Positions 34,545 to 43,870 are shown, counted from the first letter of the stretch. The stretch is DNA of 64,000 nucleotides from Streptomyces natalensis ATCC 27448 (GCF_000935125.1 NZ_JRKI01000008.1:124001-188000); one strand, 5' to 3'. The notes: generated by a model from the sequence alone, not told the origin. Translations and numbers: made by a program.

Positions 34545-36101
34545 TCATGTGCACTTCTGCCCCCGGTTGATGCAGTCCACCGCCTTGTTCATCAGGTCGT
34601 CCGGCATGACGTCGATGAAGTCGCCGTGGTCGGTGACCGGTTTGTGGAGCTGTTCGGGGAAGCTGTCGACGGCGAAGCTGTCCCCCTGCGGTACGTCGTA
34701 GGTGAGGCGTTCCACCAGCTGGGGGATGGCCGTGAAGCCTTGGGGGCACTGGCCGTTGCGGTCGGAGAAGGCCACGTGGGTGCGGTGGTTGGCGCTGTCG
34801 GTGTTCTGGCCGTCCCAGCAGTTCTGGAAGGCGAAGGTGCGGACCACCTGCGAACCCTGCGGGCAGAGCGGGTATTTGTCCTTGAGCTGGCGGTTCTCGA
34901 AACCGGTGCAGCTCCAGGACGCGTTGGCGTTGGCCGTGCCGTTGGTGAAGGCCTTGGCGTCGCCGGTGATGATGCGCAGGCCGCGCGGCATCGCCCGTAC
35001 GGCACCGGCCTGGCTCCCGCGGTACTGGAGGGTCACCGAGGCCGGGGTCAGGACCGAGCCGTTGTTGCCGTCGTGGCCGGCGCCGGGCTTGTGTTCCGAG
35101 GTGCCGTCCAGTTTGCGCAGCACCGGCCAGTAGTACGTGGACAGATCGCCGTTGGTGCAGGTGGTGTCGGAGGCGGCCAGGCTCTGGTCGTTGGAGAAGG
35201 CGTCGGTGGTCTTGTTGCCGACGTAGTCGTGGGTGTGGTGGGCGCCGTTGCTGACGCCGGGCGTGACGATGACGTTGTCGGAGTTGAAGTGGCCGTCCTC
35301 ATTGCGGCCGCATTCGCTGGTGAAGGTGCCGGTCGAGGCGCCGCTGCCCTGGGGGGCGGCGAACGGCGGGTCGCCGGCGTTCGGCTGGACGGTGTTGATG
35401 TCGGCGAAGTCGTCGGGGGAGGGGCCGCCCTGCTGGCCCTGGCTCTGCCCTTGGTTCGGATCCTGGCTCTGGCCCGGGATTTGGCCTTGTCCTTGCTGGC
35501 TCGGGTCGCCTCCCTGGGGCGGGACCTGCGACGGGTTCTGGCCCCAGCCGTCGTTCGTGGACCTGGTGCCGTACTGGGTGCCGGACTGGCCGTCCGCGCT
35601 GAGCTTGTCGCCCGTGGGCTTGGTGGTGCAGCCGCTCATCGCCATCAGATACGTCGGCCGCTTGGCGTCCCGGGCGATGGCGCCGGCCATGGTCCCGATG
35701 GTCTTGCTGCGCTGCTGCTTCAGGCGGCCGAGGACGTCACCGCCCTGGCCGCCGGACATCTGCTCGTACGCGGTGGCCACCTGGCGGTCGAGGGCGGCCA
35801 GCCCCTTGGAGACCTGGAGGCGGGCGCTGCGCGGGACCTGGCGCAGCCGGTCGCCCACGTCGGGGCAGGAGATGGTGGTGGCGAGCGCGGTGTGCTGATG
35901 GCCGGCTTCCGTGTTCGGGTCGGAGTTACCGGCCAGTGCGGTGGTGGCGACCGCGGCCAGACCGCCGCCGGCCAGCAGGAGGGCGCCCGCGGCGACGAGC
36001 ATTCTGGTCGTCAGGCGGGAGCGTTTGTGCGTTTGCTGGCGGGCTGCGGGTTGGTGCGTTTGCCGACGTGATCGTGGGGGTGTGGGGTGGTTTCGCCTCA
36101 T
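34545..36101 (-). CDS. Secreted DUF1996 protein
   Basis: 518 residues. A basic start (RRSRRQTHQPAARQQTHKR) and a hydrophobic segment (about 33-57) form a long signal peptide. A helical region follows, then a Gln/Gly/Pro-rich linker (about residues 165-235), and the DUF1996 domain: VTPGVSNGAHHTHDYVGN, CTNGDLSTYYWPVL, MPRGLRIITGDA and WSCTGFENR to the end (DRNGQCPQGF, RLTYDVPQGDSFAVDSFP). DUF1996 is common in secreted fungal and actinobacterial proteins of unknown function; its conserved histidines might bind metal. ATG 36101. Confidence 0.88.
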   Translation of the reverse strand: MRRNHPTPPRSRRQTHQPAARQQTHKRSRLTTRMLVAAGALLLAGGGLAAVATTALAGNSDPNTEAGHQHTALATTISCPDVGDRLRQVPRSARLQVSKGLAALDRQVATAYEQMSGGQGGDVLGRLKQQRSKTIGTMAGAIARDAKRPTYLMAMSGCTTKPTGDKLSADGQSGTQYGTRSTNDGWGQNPSQVPPQGGDPSQQGQGQIPGQSQDPNQGQSQGQQGGPSPDDFADINTVQPNAGDPPFAAPQGSGASTGTFTSECGRNEDGHFNSDNVIVTPGVSNGAHHTHDYVGNKTTDAFSNDQSLAASDTTCTNGDLSTYYWPVLRKLDGTSEHKPGAGHDGNNGSVLTPASVTLQYRGSQAGAVRAMPRGLRIITGDAKAFTNGTANANASWSCTGFENRQLKDKYPLCPQGSQVVRTFAFQNCWDGQNTDSANHRTHVAFSDRNGQCPQGFTAIPQLVERLTYDVPQGDSFAVDSFPEQLHKPVTDHGDFIDVMPDDLMNKAVDCINRGQKCT

Positions 36102-36255
36102 GGGATCACTCGCTTTGTGAGGGGTGGTCGTGGGGTTGGCCTTGGGCGTGTCGGGGGATGGGCCGGTGCAAGCCGTTGGTCAGACGGCCCGTGGTCCCTG
36201 TCGCCCCCGGCGGTTCACAGTGGGCGGGCCCGGCGGCCCATCGCGCCCCGTCGGC

Positions 36256-36948
36256 TCAATAGGTGTGCAGCGTCGAGAAGTTGACGTCGCCGGTCTTCTC
36301 CAGAACCGTGATGTGGTCCAGGACCGTGGCATTGGCGCGGTTCGCCAGGGCGCGCACCACGGTGTTGCGGGTCTGGTCGCGGACCAGGGCGATCAGGCCG
36401 AAGACCTTGCCGTGCGAGCGGCGCAGCAGCTCCGCGAACAGCGGGGCGAAGTCGTCCTCCTGGGCGTTACTGATCTGCGCGAGCCAGCTCTGCTGCTCGG
36501 GCGAGGGCTGGTTGGGCAGGGGAATGCCCAGCATCTGCCCCGCCTGGTCGACGAGACGGTTCAACTCGGTGTGTCCGGCGACGAGATGCCGCCCCGCCGT
36601 GCGCACCGCGGGGGTCTTGCCGCGGTCCTGCGCCTGCCTGCCGGCCGGCATCTCCCACAGCCCGGCCAGCTTGACCTTGCGGAGGAAGTCCCGGTCCATC
36701 GCGGTCAGCGGTCCGTAACGGGTGGAGACCGTGCCGCCGCCGTCGTCGTCGTACGTGAGGGTGGTGGTCGCCGCCGCCGCGCTTTCGCCGAAGAGCTGCA
36801 CCGGCAGCAGCAGCGCCGCGAGGGTGGCGATGAGGGCACAGACCACCAGGCCGGTGGCGATGGTCCGTCCTGAGAGCGCGAGACGTCCGGATCCCGTCCC
36901 GGGGAATCCGGGCACCGACACCGCGGAGTTGCGGACGAAGGACCGCAC
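36256..36948 (-). CDS. Membrane-anchored DUF4142 family protein
   Basis: 230 residues from GTG 36948, with GGGAGG 6 nt upstream. One membrane helix (TIATGLVVCALIATLAALLLPV, about 28-49) anchors an outside helical domain: LTAMDRDFLRKVKLAGLWEMPAGRQAQ, AVRTAGRHLVAGHTELNRLVDQAGQMLGI, the DUF4142 pattern of a ferritin-like four-helix bundle. No metal-binding residues can be assigned with confidence. Function unknown; it is near another secreted protein gene (DUF1996) on the same strand, 150 nt apart. Confidence 0.82.
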   Translation of the reverse strand: MRSFVRNSAVSVPGFPGTGSGRLALSGRTIATGLVVCALIATLAALLLPVQLFGESAAAATTTLTYDDDGGGTVSTRYGPLTAMDRDFLRKVKLAGLWEMPAGRQAQDRGKTPAVRTAGRHLVAGHTELNRLVDQAGQMLGIPLPNQPSPEQQSWLAQISNAQEDDFAPLFAELLRRSHGKVFGLIALVRDQTRNTVVRALANRANATVLDHITVLEKTGDVNFSTLHTY

Positions 36949-37243
36949 ATGACCCTCCCGGTTCACCTCCGTGGTGGGCCCCCGGATGGGGCCCACCGGA
37001 ATGCCACCGGACGCTAGGCGCCGTGCCGGACCCGTGGACCGAGGTCCTCACCCCTGGACAAATTACGGCCGGGGGCGGAGCGGCCCTGCTACGGTTTGGC
37101 GCTGCCGCGGTGTGACCGCACCGGCGCACCGGCGGGCCGGCAGGCGCGGCCCGGAACGGCCGTCATGGGGGACGGTCGTCATGGGAAACGGCCGTGAGGG
37201 GACCCGGCCTTCAGACGGCGTACCGACCCGCGGCCGCCGCCCT
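36949..37243. other. Gap upstream of the DUF4142 gene
   Basis: No gene seen. A/T-richer bases near 37060-37090 (GACAAATTACGG) may be part of the DUF4142 promoter. Short repeats GGGGACGGTCGTCATGGGAAACGG are present but no array. Confidence 0.4.
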
Positions 37244-37286
37244 TCCCCGAGCTCTCAACCACGTTCGAGCAGGGGAGACCCCAATC
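37244..37286. repeat. Dispersed hairpin repeat, copy C (inside the end of the acyl-CoA ligase gene)
   Basis: TTCCCCGAGCTCTCA, a short loop, TTCGAGCAGGGGAGACCCCAATC. It matches copy A almost base for base. The stop codon of the ligase (37255-37257) and its last ten codons (RLGSPLLERG on the minus strand) fall inside the repeat. Confidence 0.75.
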
Positions 37287-39342
37287 GTTCCGCGCGGGAC
37301 GGCTGCGGCTCGCGCTCGCCCCGTGCGTACAGGGCGTCGATCTCGGCCGCATACGCCCGTACGATCGCCGCCCGGCGCAGCTTGAGCGACGGCGTCATCA
37401 GCCCGGACTCCTGGCTGAACTCGCCCGGCAGAATGCGGAAGGCGCGGATCGACTCGCCGCGGGAGACCGCGCTGTTCGCGCGGGCCACCGCCCGCGCGAC
37501 CTCGGCCCGTATCTCCTCCTCTTCCGCAGCCGTGTGGCGGCCACCGGGGGCCGCGGCGCCGACCTCAGGCGTCTCACGTTTCTCCCGCCCCGTATGCCAC
37601 TCCCACCCTGCACACCACTCCCGCTCTGCGCGCCCCTCCCGCTCTTCCCGCCCGTCACGCCCCTCTCGTCCGCCTCCTATCTCTCGCTGCTCTCCACCCG
37701 CTCGCTCTCGCCGCTCTCCACCCGCTCGCCTTTCCCGCCGCTCCCGTCCCTCGCGCAGCCACCGCCAGTGCGCCAGCGCCTCCGGATCGAGGGTGATCAG
37801 CGCCGTGACGTACGGGCGGTCGTCGCCGACCACCACGCATTGGGAGATCAGCGGATGGGCGCGCAGGCGTTCCTCCAGGCCCTGCGGCGCGACGCTGTTG
37901 CCGCCGCTGGTGATGATGATGTCCTTCTTGCGGCCGGTGATGACCAGATAGCCGTCGTCGTCCAGCCGGCCGAGGTCGCCGGTGGGCAGCCAGCCGTCGT
38001 ACAGGCCGGTGCCCGGGGAACCGTCCTCGTCCAGATAGCCGGCGAAGACCGCCGGACCGCGCACCCACACCTCGCCGTCCAGCGCCAGATGCACCGCGTT
38101 CCCCGGGAGCGGCATCCCCACCGTCCCGAAACGCACCCGCCCCGGCGGCTGCACGGTGATCGCCCCGGTGGTCTCCGTCAGGCCGTATCCGTCGTAAATC
38201 GTCAGTCCGGCGCCCGCGTAGAGCAGGCCCAGCTCCCGGCGCAGGGCGGAGCTGCCGGAGACCGCGAGGCACACCTTTCCCCCGAGCAGCGCGCGGAGGC
38301 GGGCGTACACCGGCCGTTCGTAGAGCGCGTGCCGGGTGCGCAGGAACGGGTCGGGGCCGCTCCCGGTGCCCTGCGCCTGCGCCGCCAGCGCCTCCGCGTA
38401 GCGCACCGCGACCGTCATCGCCGCATCGAACGTCCGCCGCCGCCCGGCCTGTTCGGCGGCCCGGCGGGCGCGGTCGCAGATCTTCTCGTAGAGGTACGGG
38501 ACCGCGAACAGGACCGTAGGACGGAAGGAGGCCAGGGCCGCCAGCAGCGCGTCCGTGGACGGATCCGGCTGATGGCCCAGCAGGACGCCGCCGCGCAGAC
38601 AGGCCACCTGGACCATCAGTCCGTAGACATGGGCGAAGGGCAGGAAGGCCAGCAGCGACGGGCGCTCCCCGGGGGCGGCGAGGAGGTTGCCCCAGCCCGC
38701 GTAGAGGGTGTCGCATTCCGCGGCGAGGCCGGCGTGGGTGATCACACAGCCGCGGGGGACGCCGGTGGTCCCCGAGGTGTGCACGATCGCGGCGGTGGAG
38801 CCGGGAGTGACCGCGCGGCGCAGCCGGTGCACATCGGCGTCGGTCAGGCGGGTGCCCTCCTCGGCCAGCCGCCGTACGCAGTCCCGGTCCAGCTGCCACA
38901 GCCGGCGCAGCGCGGTCGCCTCGTCGCAGGCCGCGGCGACGGTCATGGCCTGCGCCTCGTTCTCGACGACGACCGCGGTGACCTGTGCGCCGGAGAGGAT
39001 GCAGCGCAGCTGCTCGACGGAGGCGCTCGGATAGACCGGTACGAGGTGGGCGCCGATCGTCCACAGGGCGTAGGCGAACAGCGTCCACTCGTAGCGGGTC
39101 CGGGACATCAGCGCGACCCGGGTGCCGGGCCGGATCCCGTCCGTCAGCAGTCCTCTGGCCACGGCCATGACCTCATCGCGGAATTCCGCCGCGGTCACCG
39201 GCTGCCAGGTCCCCTGGTTCTCGGTGTCGCGGCGGGCGAGCTGGGCGAAGTCCGGCTGGAAGGCGGCGGTGTCGAACACGGAGTCGGCAAGACCGCCGCT
39301 CCGCAACGGCGCCGCCAGGGCCGGAACGCTGATGTCGCGCAC
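37255..39342 (-). CDS. Long-chain acyl-CoA synthetase (FadD15-like) with a charged insertion
   Basis: 695 residues from GTG 39342, preceded by AGGAGG. AMP-binding motifs: VHTSGTTGVPRGC (P-loop), YDGYGLTETTG (A5) and YDGWLPTGDLGRLDDDGYLVITGRKKDIIITSGG (A7-A8). It activates fatty acids to acyl-CoA through acyl-AMP. After DPEALAHWRWLREG comes an Arg/Glu/Gly-rich low-complexity insertion of about 65 residues (roughly 540-605: ERRERRAGGERRERAGG...), encoded by degenerate short repeats, and then the normal C-terminal helix. The tail is formed by hairpin repeat C. The overall family length without the insertion would be near 600-630. Confidence 0.88.
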   Translation of the reverse strand: MRDISVPALAAPLRSGGLADSVFDTAAFQPDFAQLARRDTENQGTWQPVTAAEFRDEVMAVARGLLTDGIRPGTRVALMSRTRYEWTLFAYALWTIGAHLVPVYPSASVEQLRCILSGAQVTAVVVENEAQAMTVAAACDEATALRRLWQLDRDCVRRLAEEGTRLTDADVHRLRRAVTPGSTAAIVHTSGTTGVPRGCVITHAGLAAECDTLYAGWGNLLAAPGERPSLLAFLPFAHVYGLMVQVACLRGGVLLGHQPDPSTDALLAALASFRPTVLFAVPYLYEKICDRARRAAEQAGRRRTFDAAMTVAVRYAEALAAQAQGTGSGPDPFLRTRHALYERPVYARLRALLGGKVCLAVSGSSALRRELGLLYAGAGLTIYDGYGLTETTGAITVQPPGRVRFGTVGMPLPGNAVHLALDGEVWVRGPAVFAGYLDEDGSPGTGLYDGWLPTGDLGRLDDDGYLVITGRKKDIIITSGGNSVAPQGLEERLRAHPLISQCVVVGDDRPYVTALITLDPEALAHWRWLREGRERRERRAGGERRERAGGEQREIGGGREGRDGREEREGRAEREWCAGWEWHTGREKRETPEVGAAAPGGRHTAAEEEEIRAEVARAVARANSAVSRGESIRAFRILPGEFSQESGLMTPSLKLRRAAIVRAYAAEIDALYARGEREPQPSRAERLGSPLLERG

Positions 39343-39721
39343 AGCACCTCCTGGGTGGTCCTTGAGTTGTGGGGGGTTGGGGGGTGAGGGGAGAGGGGAG
39401 AGGGGAGAGGGAGTTGGGGGTGTGAGGAGCGCGGCTGCCGACGGAGAGGGGCGGGGTTGCCGAAGCTCACAGGTCCCGTGCCCCGTGCCCCGTAACCACC
39501 CCTGGCCTGTGGAAAAGTCCCCGCTCCGCCCCGATCTGCCGCCCGATGCACCGCTTGGTCCGCCGCCCGATGCATCGCCGATCTGCGGCCCGATGCATGG
39601 CCGATCCGCCGCCCGTCCCGGCGGCAGGGAGGGCAAGTTACCCACCCCTCATCCGGCTGCCCAGAGGTACGGCTACTCTTGAGCGGAAGTCGACAAGGTC
39701 GATGCGCGAAAGGGGGAGCGG
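39343..39721. other. Gap with short direct repeats upstream of the acyl-CoA ligase
   Basis: No gene. It contains a purine run GGGGAGAGGGGAGAGGGGAG (about 39385-39410) and several CCGCCCGATGCATCG-like units (about 39538-39612). Promoter elements for the divergent genes should lie here but none is distinct. Confidence 0.45.
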
Positions 39722-40027
39722 ATGTACCGGATCGTCGATGCGTGGCGGCTGTACACCTCTGCGCTCTTCCTCCTCCTCGCCGGACTGCTGCTGGCCCAGA
39801 CGGGGTTGACGTCCGCGCTGACCGCCGCCGCGGCCACCGCCGCGGTGCTGCTCCTGTGCAGCGCGTTCCTTCTCGCCGCGTGCGCCGCGCCCGTACCACC
39901 GGGCCGCATCCGTACGGCCATCCGCGACCGTGAGCGCCGTACGGCATTTCTGCCCCAGCGCGACCCCGACGCGGCCGGCCGGCCGCGTCCCCGAGCACCG
40001 GGCCGTCCCCTCCCGACGGCCGCGTAG
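39722..40027 (+). CDS. Small membrane protein (DUF6412-like)
   Basis: 101 residues from ATG 39722, with AAAGGGGGAG just upstream. Two hydrophobic segments (about 10-27 and 31-54, SALTAAAATAAVLLLCSAFLLAACAA) precede an Arg/Pro-rich cytoplasmic tail. It lies 99 nt before a YidC-type insertase gene on the same strand, an arrangement I recall from other streptomycetes. Function unknown. Despite the LAAC stretch, the cysteine lies after the second segment, so a lipoprotein is unlikely. Confidence 0.7.
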   Translation: MYRIVDAWRLYTSALFLLLAGLLLAQTGLTSALTAAAATAAVLLLCSAFLLAACAAPVPPGRIRTAIRDRERRTAFLPQRDPDAAGRPRPRAPGRPLPTAA

Positions 40028-40126
40028 ACGCTCCCGGGCAGGCCACCTTCCCGCCGCGTCCACGCCGCTCGTCACGCCGAATTCCCCTCTTTTCCCGGCA
40101 CGACGAGACCCGTGGAGGGCTCACCC

Positions 40127-41185
40127 ATGTCCGTTTTCGGCATTCTCGGCGAGGGGCTGGCGCGTATCGCCGATGCCCTGGCACCGCTGTTCGGTACCGC
40201 GGCCACGGCCGCCGCCATCGTCCTGTTCACCCTCGCCGTACGCACCGCGCTGCATCCGCTCGCCCGCGCCGCGGCCCGTGGCGAGCAGGCGCGCGCCGCG
40301 CTCGCCCCGCAGCTCGCCGAGCTCCAGCGCAAGCACAAGGGCAAGCCGGAGCGGCTCCAGAAGGCGACGTCCGACCTGTATGCGAAGAACGGCGCCTCCC
40401 CGCTGGCCGGCTGTCTGCCCTCGCTGCTCCAGGTGCCCTTTTTCTTCCTGATGTACCACCTCTTCTCCACCGGGGGCGATGCGCTGCTCGGACATACGCT
40501 GCTGGGCGCGCCGCTCGGCGGGCACTGGAGCCAGGCGCTCGCGGACGGTGGGGTGTTCGGGGCGCAGGGGCTGGTCTACCTCGGGCTGTTCGCCCTGATC
40601 GGCGCGGTCGCCACCTGGAACTTCCGCCGGGCGCGGGCCGCCGCGGCCGCCGCACCGAAGCCGGCGGCGAACGGCGCGACGGCGCCGGGGCTGCCCGAGC
40701 TGGGCGGGATGACGAAGCTGCTGCCGCTGCTGTCGTTCGGCATGCTGATCACGGTGGCCGTGGTGCCGCTGGCCGCCGGGCTGTACACGGTCACGTCGAC
40801 CACCTGGACGGCGTGCGAGCGGGCGTGGCTGCGGCGGGACCGTACGCGGTGTGGCGGGGCCGAGGCCGGGGGGACGTCGGGGTCCGGGGTTGCGGCCGGG
40901 TCCGCCCCCGGGGCGGCCGGGTCCTCCTCGGCGGCGGGCCGGTCGTCCCGGGAGGCGGTCCAGGCTTCCCCGGCTGCCCGGCTCTCCCCGGCGGCGTCGC
41001 CCACCCCGACGGCGCCGGAGCCCGCGTCCGTCGGGCGGCGCACCGCCCCCAAGACCCGCGCGGCACGCCAGCGAGCCGCCCGGGCCCGGGTCAACAGCCG
41101 GAGGTCGCACGGCGGCGGTACGGAGCAGGCGGGCGCGGGCGCCGGGGCCGGGAGGGCGGCGAGGCCCGCCAGGGCCGCCGACTAG
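40127..41185 (+). CDS. YidC/Oxa1-family membrane insertase (second copy type)
   Basis: 352 residues from ATG 40127, with GGAGG 8 nt upstream. The YidC2 core is clear: a first helix GTAATAAAIVLFTLAVRTALHPL with the hydrophilic-groove Arg, the coiled-coil LAPQLAELQRKHKGKPERLQKATSDLYAKNGASPLAGCLPSLLQVPFFFLMYHLF, two more helices, and LPLLSFGMLITVAVVPLAAGLYTVTSTTW. The tail of about 110 residues is Ala/Gly/Ser-rich then strongly basic (KTRAARQRAARARVNSRRS), suited to binding ribosomes. The main housekeeping YidC lies beside rnpA elsewhere, so this is probably an accessory copy. Confidence 0.88.
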   Translation: MSVFGILGEGLARIADALAPLFGTAATAAAIVLFTLAVRTALHPLARAAARGEQARAALAPQLAELQRKHKGKPERLQKATSDLYAKNGASPLAGCLPSLLQVPFFFLMYHLFSTGGDALLGHTLLGAPLGGHWSQALADGGVFGAQGLVYLGLFALIGAVATWNFRRARAAAAAAPKPAANGATAPGLPELGGMTKLLPLLSFGMLITVAVVPLAAGLYTVTSTTWTACERAWLRRDRTRCGGAEAGGTSGSGVAAGSAPGAAGSSSAAGRSSREAVQASPAARLSPAASPTPTAPEPASVGRRTAPKTRAARQRAARARVNSRRSHGGGTEQAGAGAGAGRAARPARAAD

Positions 41186-41401
41186 CCGGGCCGCCGCCCC
41201 GCCACTGTTCGCGCCACCGTGCACCCCACCATTCCCACCGTCCCCGTTGCTACCGCCCAGTAAAGGTCCACTCCCTGAACGGGGTCTTGCGGACTGGACA
41301 GCCTTCTTGGAGGATCGGCCAAATCGCTCGATGGCCGTCCCCCATCGGCCGGCCCGGAAGACCCCTTTCGGGCCGACCCTTCGACCACGGGAGTTGTACC
41401 G

Positions 41402-42259
41402 ATGAAGCTGCTGCGAGTCGGAACGGTGGGGGCGGAACGCCCGGCGCTGCTAGACGAGTCCGGGGTCCTGCGGGACCTGTCGGACCTGGTCACGGACATC
41501 AATGGGGCCCTGCTCGCGGACGACGAGGCGCTGGCGCGGATCCGCGCCGCCGCCGCGTCCGGCGAGCTGCCCGCACTCGACGCCTCCGGGTTGCGCATCG
41601 GCGCCCCGGTGGCCGGTATCGGCAAGGTCGTGTGCATCGGGCTGAACTACCACGATCACGCCCGCGAGACGGGGGCCGCGACCCCCGAGGAGCCGATCAT
41701 CTTCATGAAGGCCCCGGACACCGTCGTCGGCCCGGACGACACGGTGCTCATCCCCCGGGGCAGCGAGAAGACCGACTGGGAGGTGGAGCTGGCAGTCGTC
41801 ATCGGCCGTACCGCCCGCTATCTGGAGAGCGATGAGCAGGCGAGGGCGGTGGTCGCCGGATACGCGGTGGCGCACGACGTCTCCGAGCGCGCGTTCCAGA
41901 TAGAGCGCGGCGGCCAGTGGGACAAGGGCAAGAACTGCGAGACGTTCAACCCGCTGGGCCCCTGGCTGGTGACCGCCGACGAGGTGCCCGATCCGCAGTC
42001 CCTCGGCATCCGGCTGTGGGTCAACGGCGAGCTCAAACAGGACGGCACCACCGCCGAGCAGATCTTCCCGGTGGCCGAAGTCGTCCGCTACGTCAGCCAG
42101 TTCATGACCCTGTACCCCGGCGACGTCATCAACACCGGAACCCCGGCGGGCGTAGCCATGGGACAGCCCGAACCCAAGCCGTATCTGCGGGCCGACGACG
42201 TCGTGGAACTGGAAATCGACGGCCTGGGGCGCCAGCGGCAACGGTTGGCGTCCGCCTAG
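41402..42259 (+). CDS. Fumarylacetoacetate hydrolase family protein
   Basis: 285 residues. An N-terminal domain (MKLLRVGTVGAERPALLDESG) is followed by the FAH catalytic domain: GKVVCIGLNYHDHARETG, EPIIFMKAPDTVVGPDD, DWEVELAVVIGR, the metal-binding Glu/Asp residues, and VINTGTPAGVAMG near the end. Family members are acylpyruvases, hydratases or decarboxylase-isomerases of aromatic and sugar catabolism, and this type is often annotated as 2-hydroxyhepta-2,4-diene-1,7-dioate isomerase or acylpyruvase; the substrate is open. The stop codon TAG abuts repeat R3. Confidence 0.9.
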   Translation: MKLLRVGTVGAERPALLDESGVLRDLSDLVTDINGALLADDEALARIRAAAASGELPALDASGLRIGAPVAGIGKVVCIGLNYHDHARETGAATPEEPIIFMKAPDTVVGPDDTVLIPRGSEKTDWEVELAVVIGRTARYLESDEQARAVVAGYAVAHDVSERAFQIERGGQWDKGKNCETFNPLGPWLVTADEVPDPQSLGIRLWVNGELKQDGTTAEQIFPVAEVVRYVSQFMTLYPGDVINTGTPAGVAMGQPEPKPYLRADDVVELEIDGLGRQRQRLASA

Positions 42260-42812
42260 TAGGTTTCTCCCCACGTTGTCGCTGCGCTTTGCCTGGGCCC
42301 CACGTTGTCGGCCGTCCCGCCGTGGGTGGTTCTCGCCGTTGCGCCTGCGGCGGGCGTGGGTTGTACGGGTGCGGTGCCACGCCTCCGGACTTCGTCCTGC
42401 GGCGCGGCCCCTCCCGTGAGTGGGGGGGGAAGAAGGCCGGTGGTCCGCCCCCACCGTCTTTTTCCACCCCCAACGGGGAGGTGCCGGTCCGTAGCGGCGG
42501 AGCCGTGTAGGTCCGGTGCCGCAGCCGAACAGCCCCGCGCCAGCGGCAACGCCCGCCGCAGGCGTCACGGCGGGAAAGCCCGAACGTCGGCTCAGGCAAA
42601 GCGCAGCGAACGGGCCGCAGGCGCAACGGCGAGGAACCCTCACGGCGGGAAAGCCGAAACCGTCGGCTCAGGCAAAGCGCAGCGGACGGGCGGGAAGGCC
42701 GACAACGTGGGGAGAAGCCCGCGACGGCGGGTCAGCCGACAACGTGGGGAGAAACCCGCAACGACGGGTCAGCCGACAACGTGGGGCCCAGGCGAAGCGC
42801 AGCGGACCGCGG
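42260..42812. repeat. Long composite repeat R3 between convergent genes
   Basis: About 550 nt between the FAH gene and the Gfo/Idh gene. It starts GGTTTCTCCCCACGTT within 3 nt of the FAH stop. It contains the core of R1 in reverse orientation (about 42328-42570), then several copies of GCGGG(T/A)CAGCCGACAACGTGGGGAGAAACCC and CAGGCAAAGCGCAGCG(A/G)ACGGG, and runs into the end of the Gfo/Idh gene. Confidence 0.85.
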
Positions 42813-43857
42813 CCTCCAACACCCGCAGCGTCTCCGCCGCTTCGAGGGCCGTGACCGGCGGGTCGCCGCCCTCGCGCAGGGCCCGGACGATCGCGGCGTA
42901 ATAGGCGGGATAGTCACCGGGCAGCGTCGGTACGGGCTCGGCGCCGCCGCTCTGCGGGGACGCCCCGGCGCCCAGCCGGCCCCAGCGGGACTCCGGCTCC
43001 ACGCCCCACGCCGCACCTTCGGTGCCCGGCCGGAGGCCCTCACGCAGCGCCGCCTCCTGCGGGTCCAGGCCGTGCTTGACGTAGCCCGCCCGGCTGCCGA
43101 GCACCCGGAAGCGCGGGCCCAGCATGGCGGTGGTGGCGCTCATCCACAGGTGGGAACGGACGCCGTTCGCATGGGTGAGGGCGATGAAGGTGTCGTCGTC
43201 GGCCTCCGCGCCCGGCCGGCGGATATCGGCCTCGGCGTATACGGAGACGACCGGGCCGAAGAGCGTCAGCGCCTGGTCGACGAGATGGCTGCCGAGGTCG
43301 TAGAGCAGTCCGCCGATCTCCAGCGGGTCACCGGACTCGCGCCAGCCGCCCTTGGGCTGCGGCCGCCAGCGCTCGAACCGGGACTCGAAGCGCTGGATCT
43401 CGCCGAGGGTGCCCTCTTCGATGAGCTTGCGGACCGTACGGAAGTCGTTGTCCCAGCGGCGGTTCTGGAAGACGGACAGCAGCAGACCGCGGTCGGCGGC
43501 CAGCGCGGCGAGCTCCTCGGCCTCGGCGGCGGTCGCGGCCAGCGGTTTGTCGACGACCACCGGGAGCCCGGCCTTCAGGGCGGCGGTGGCCAGCGGGACA
43601 TGCGTTTTGTTCGGGCTCGCCAGGACGATCAGATCGAGGTCGTCGGCGCGGTCGAGGAGGGCCTCGGAGGTGTCGACCGTACGGACCCGGGGATGCTCGG
43701 CGCGGGCCTGCGCCTGGCGCTCGGGACTGCTGGTCGAGACGGTGTCGAGGTCCAGCCCGTCGGTGGCGGCGATCAGCGGCGCGTGAAAGACCGAGCCGGC
43801 CAGGCCGTAGCCGATGAGGCCGACACGGAGCGGGGGGTGACTGAGGACTCCACTCAT
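42769..43857 (-). CDS. Gfo/Idh/MocA family oxidoreductase
   Basis: 362 residues. NAD(P) binding by a Rossmann fold: LRVGLIGYGLAGSVFHAPLI (GxGxxG-like), then NKTHVPLATAALKAGLPVVVDKPLA with the catalytic Lys in the DKP motif, and LYDLGSHLVDQALTLFG with the conserved His. It oxidises or reduces a sugar or polyol. It is divergent from a ROK-family regulator, so a sugar-linked role is likely. The last ten residues (CASPGPHVVG) and the stop are read from repeat R3 (42769-42812), so its natural end has been altered. Confidence 0.9.
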   Translation of the reverse strand: MSGVLSHPPLRVGLIGYGLAGSVFHAPLIAATDGLDLDTVSTSSPERQAQARAEHPRVRTVDTSEALLDRADDLDLIVLASPNKTHVPLATAALKAGLPVVVDKPLAATAAEAEELAALAADRGLLLSVFQNRRWDNDFRTVRKLIEEGTLGEIQRFESRFERWRPQPKGGWRESGDPLEIGGLLYDLGSHLVDQALTLFGPVVSVYAEADIRRPGAEADDDTFIALTHANGVRSHLWMSATTAMLGPRFRVLGSRAGYVKHGLDPQEAALREGLRPGTEGAAWGVEPESRWGRLGAGASPQSGGAEPVPTLPGDYPAYYAAIVRALREGGDPPVTALEAAETLRVLEAAVRCASPGPHVVG

Positions 43858-43870
43858 GGATCCACTTAAA

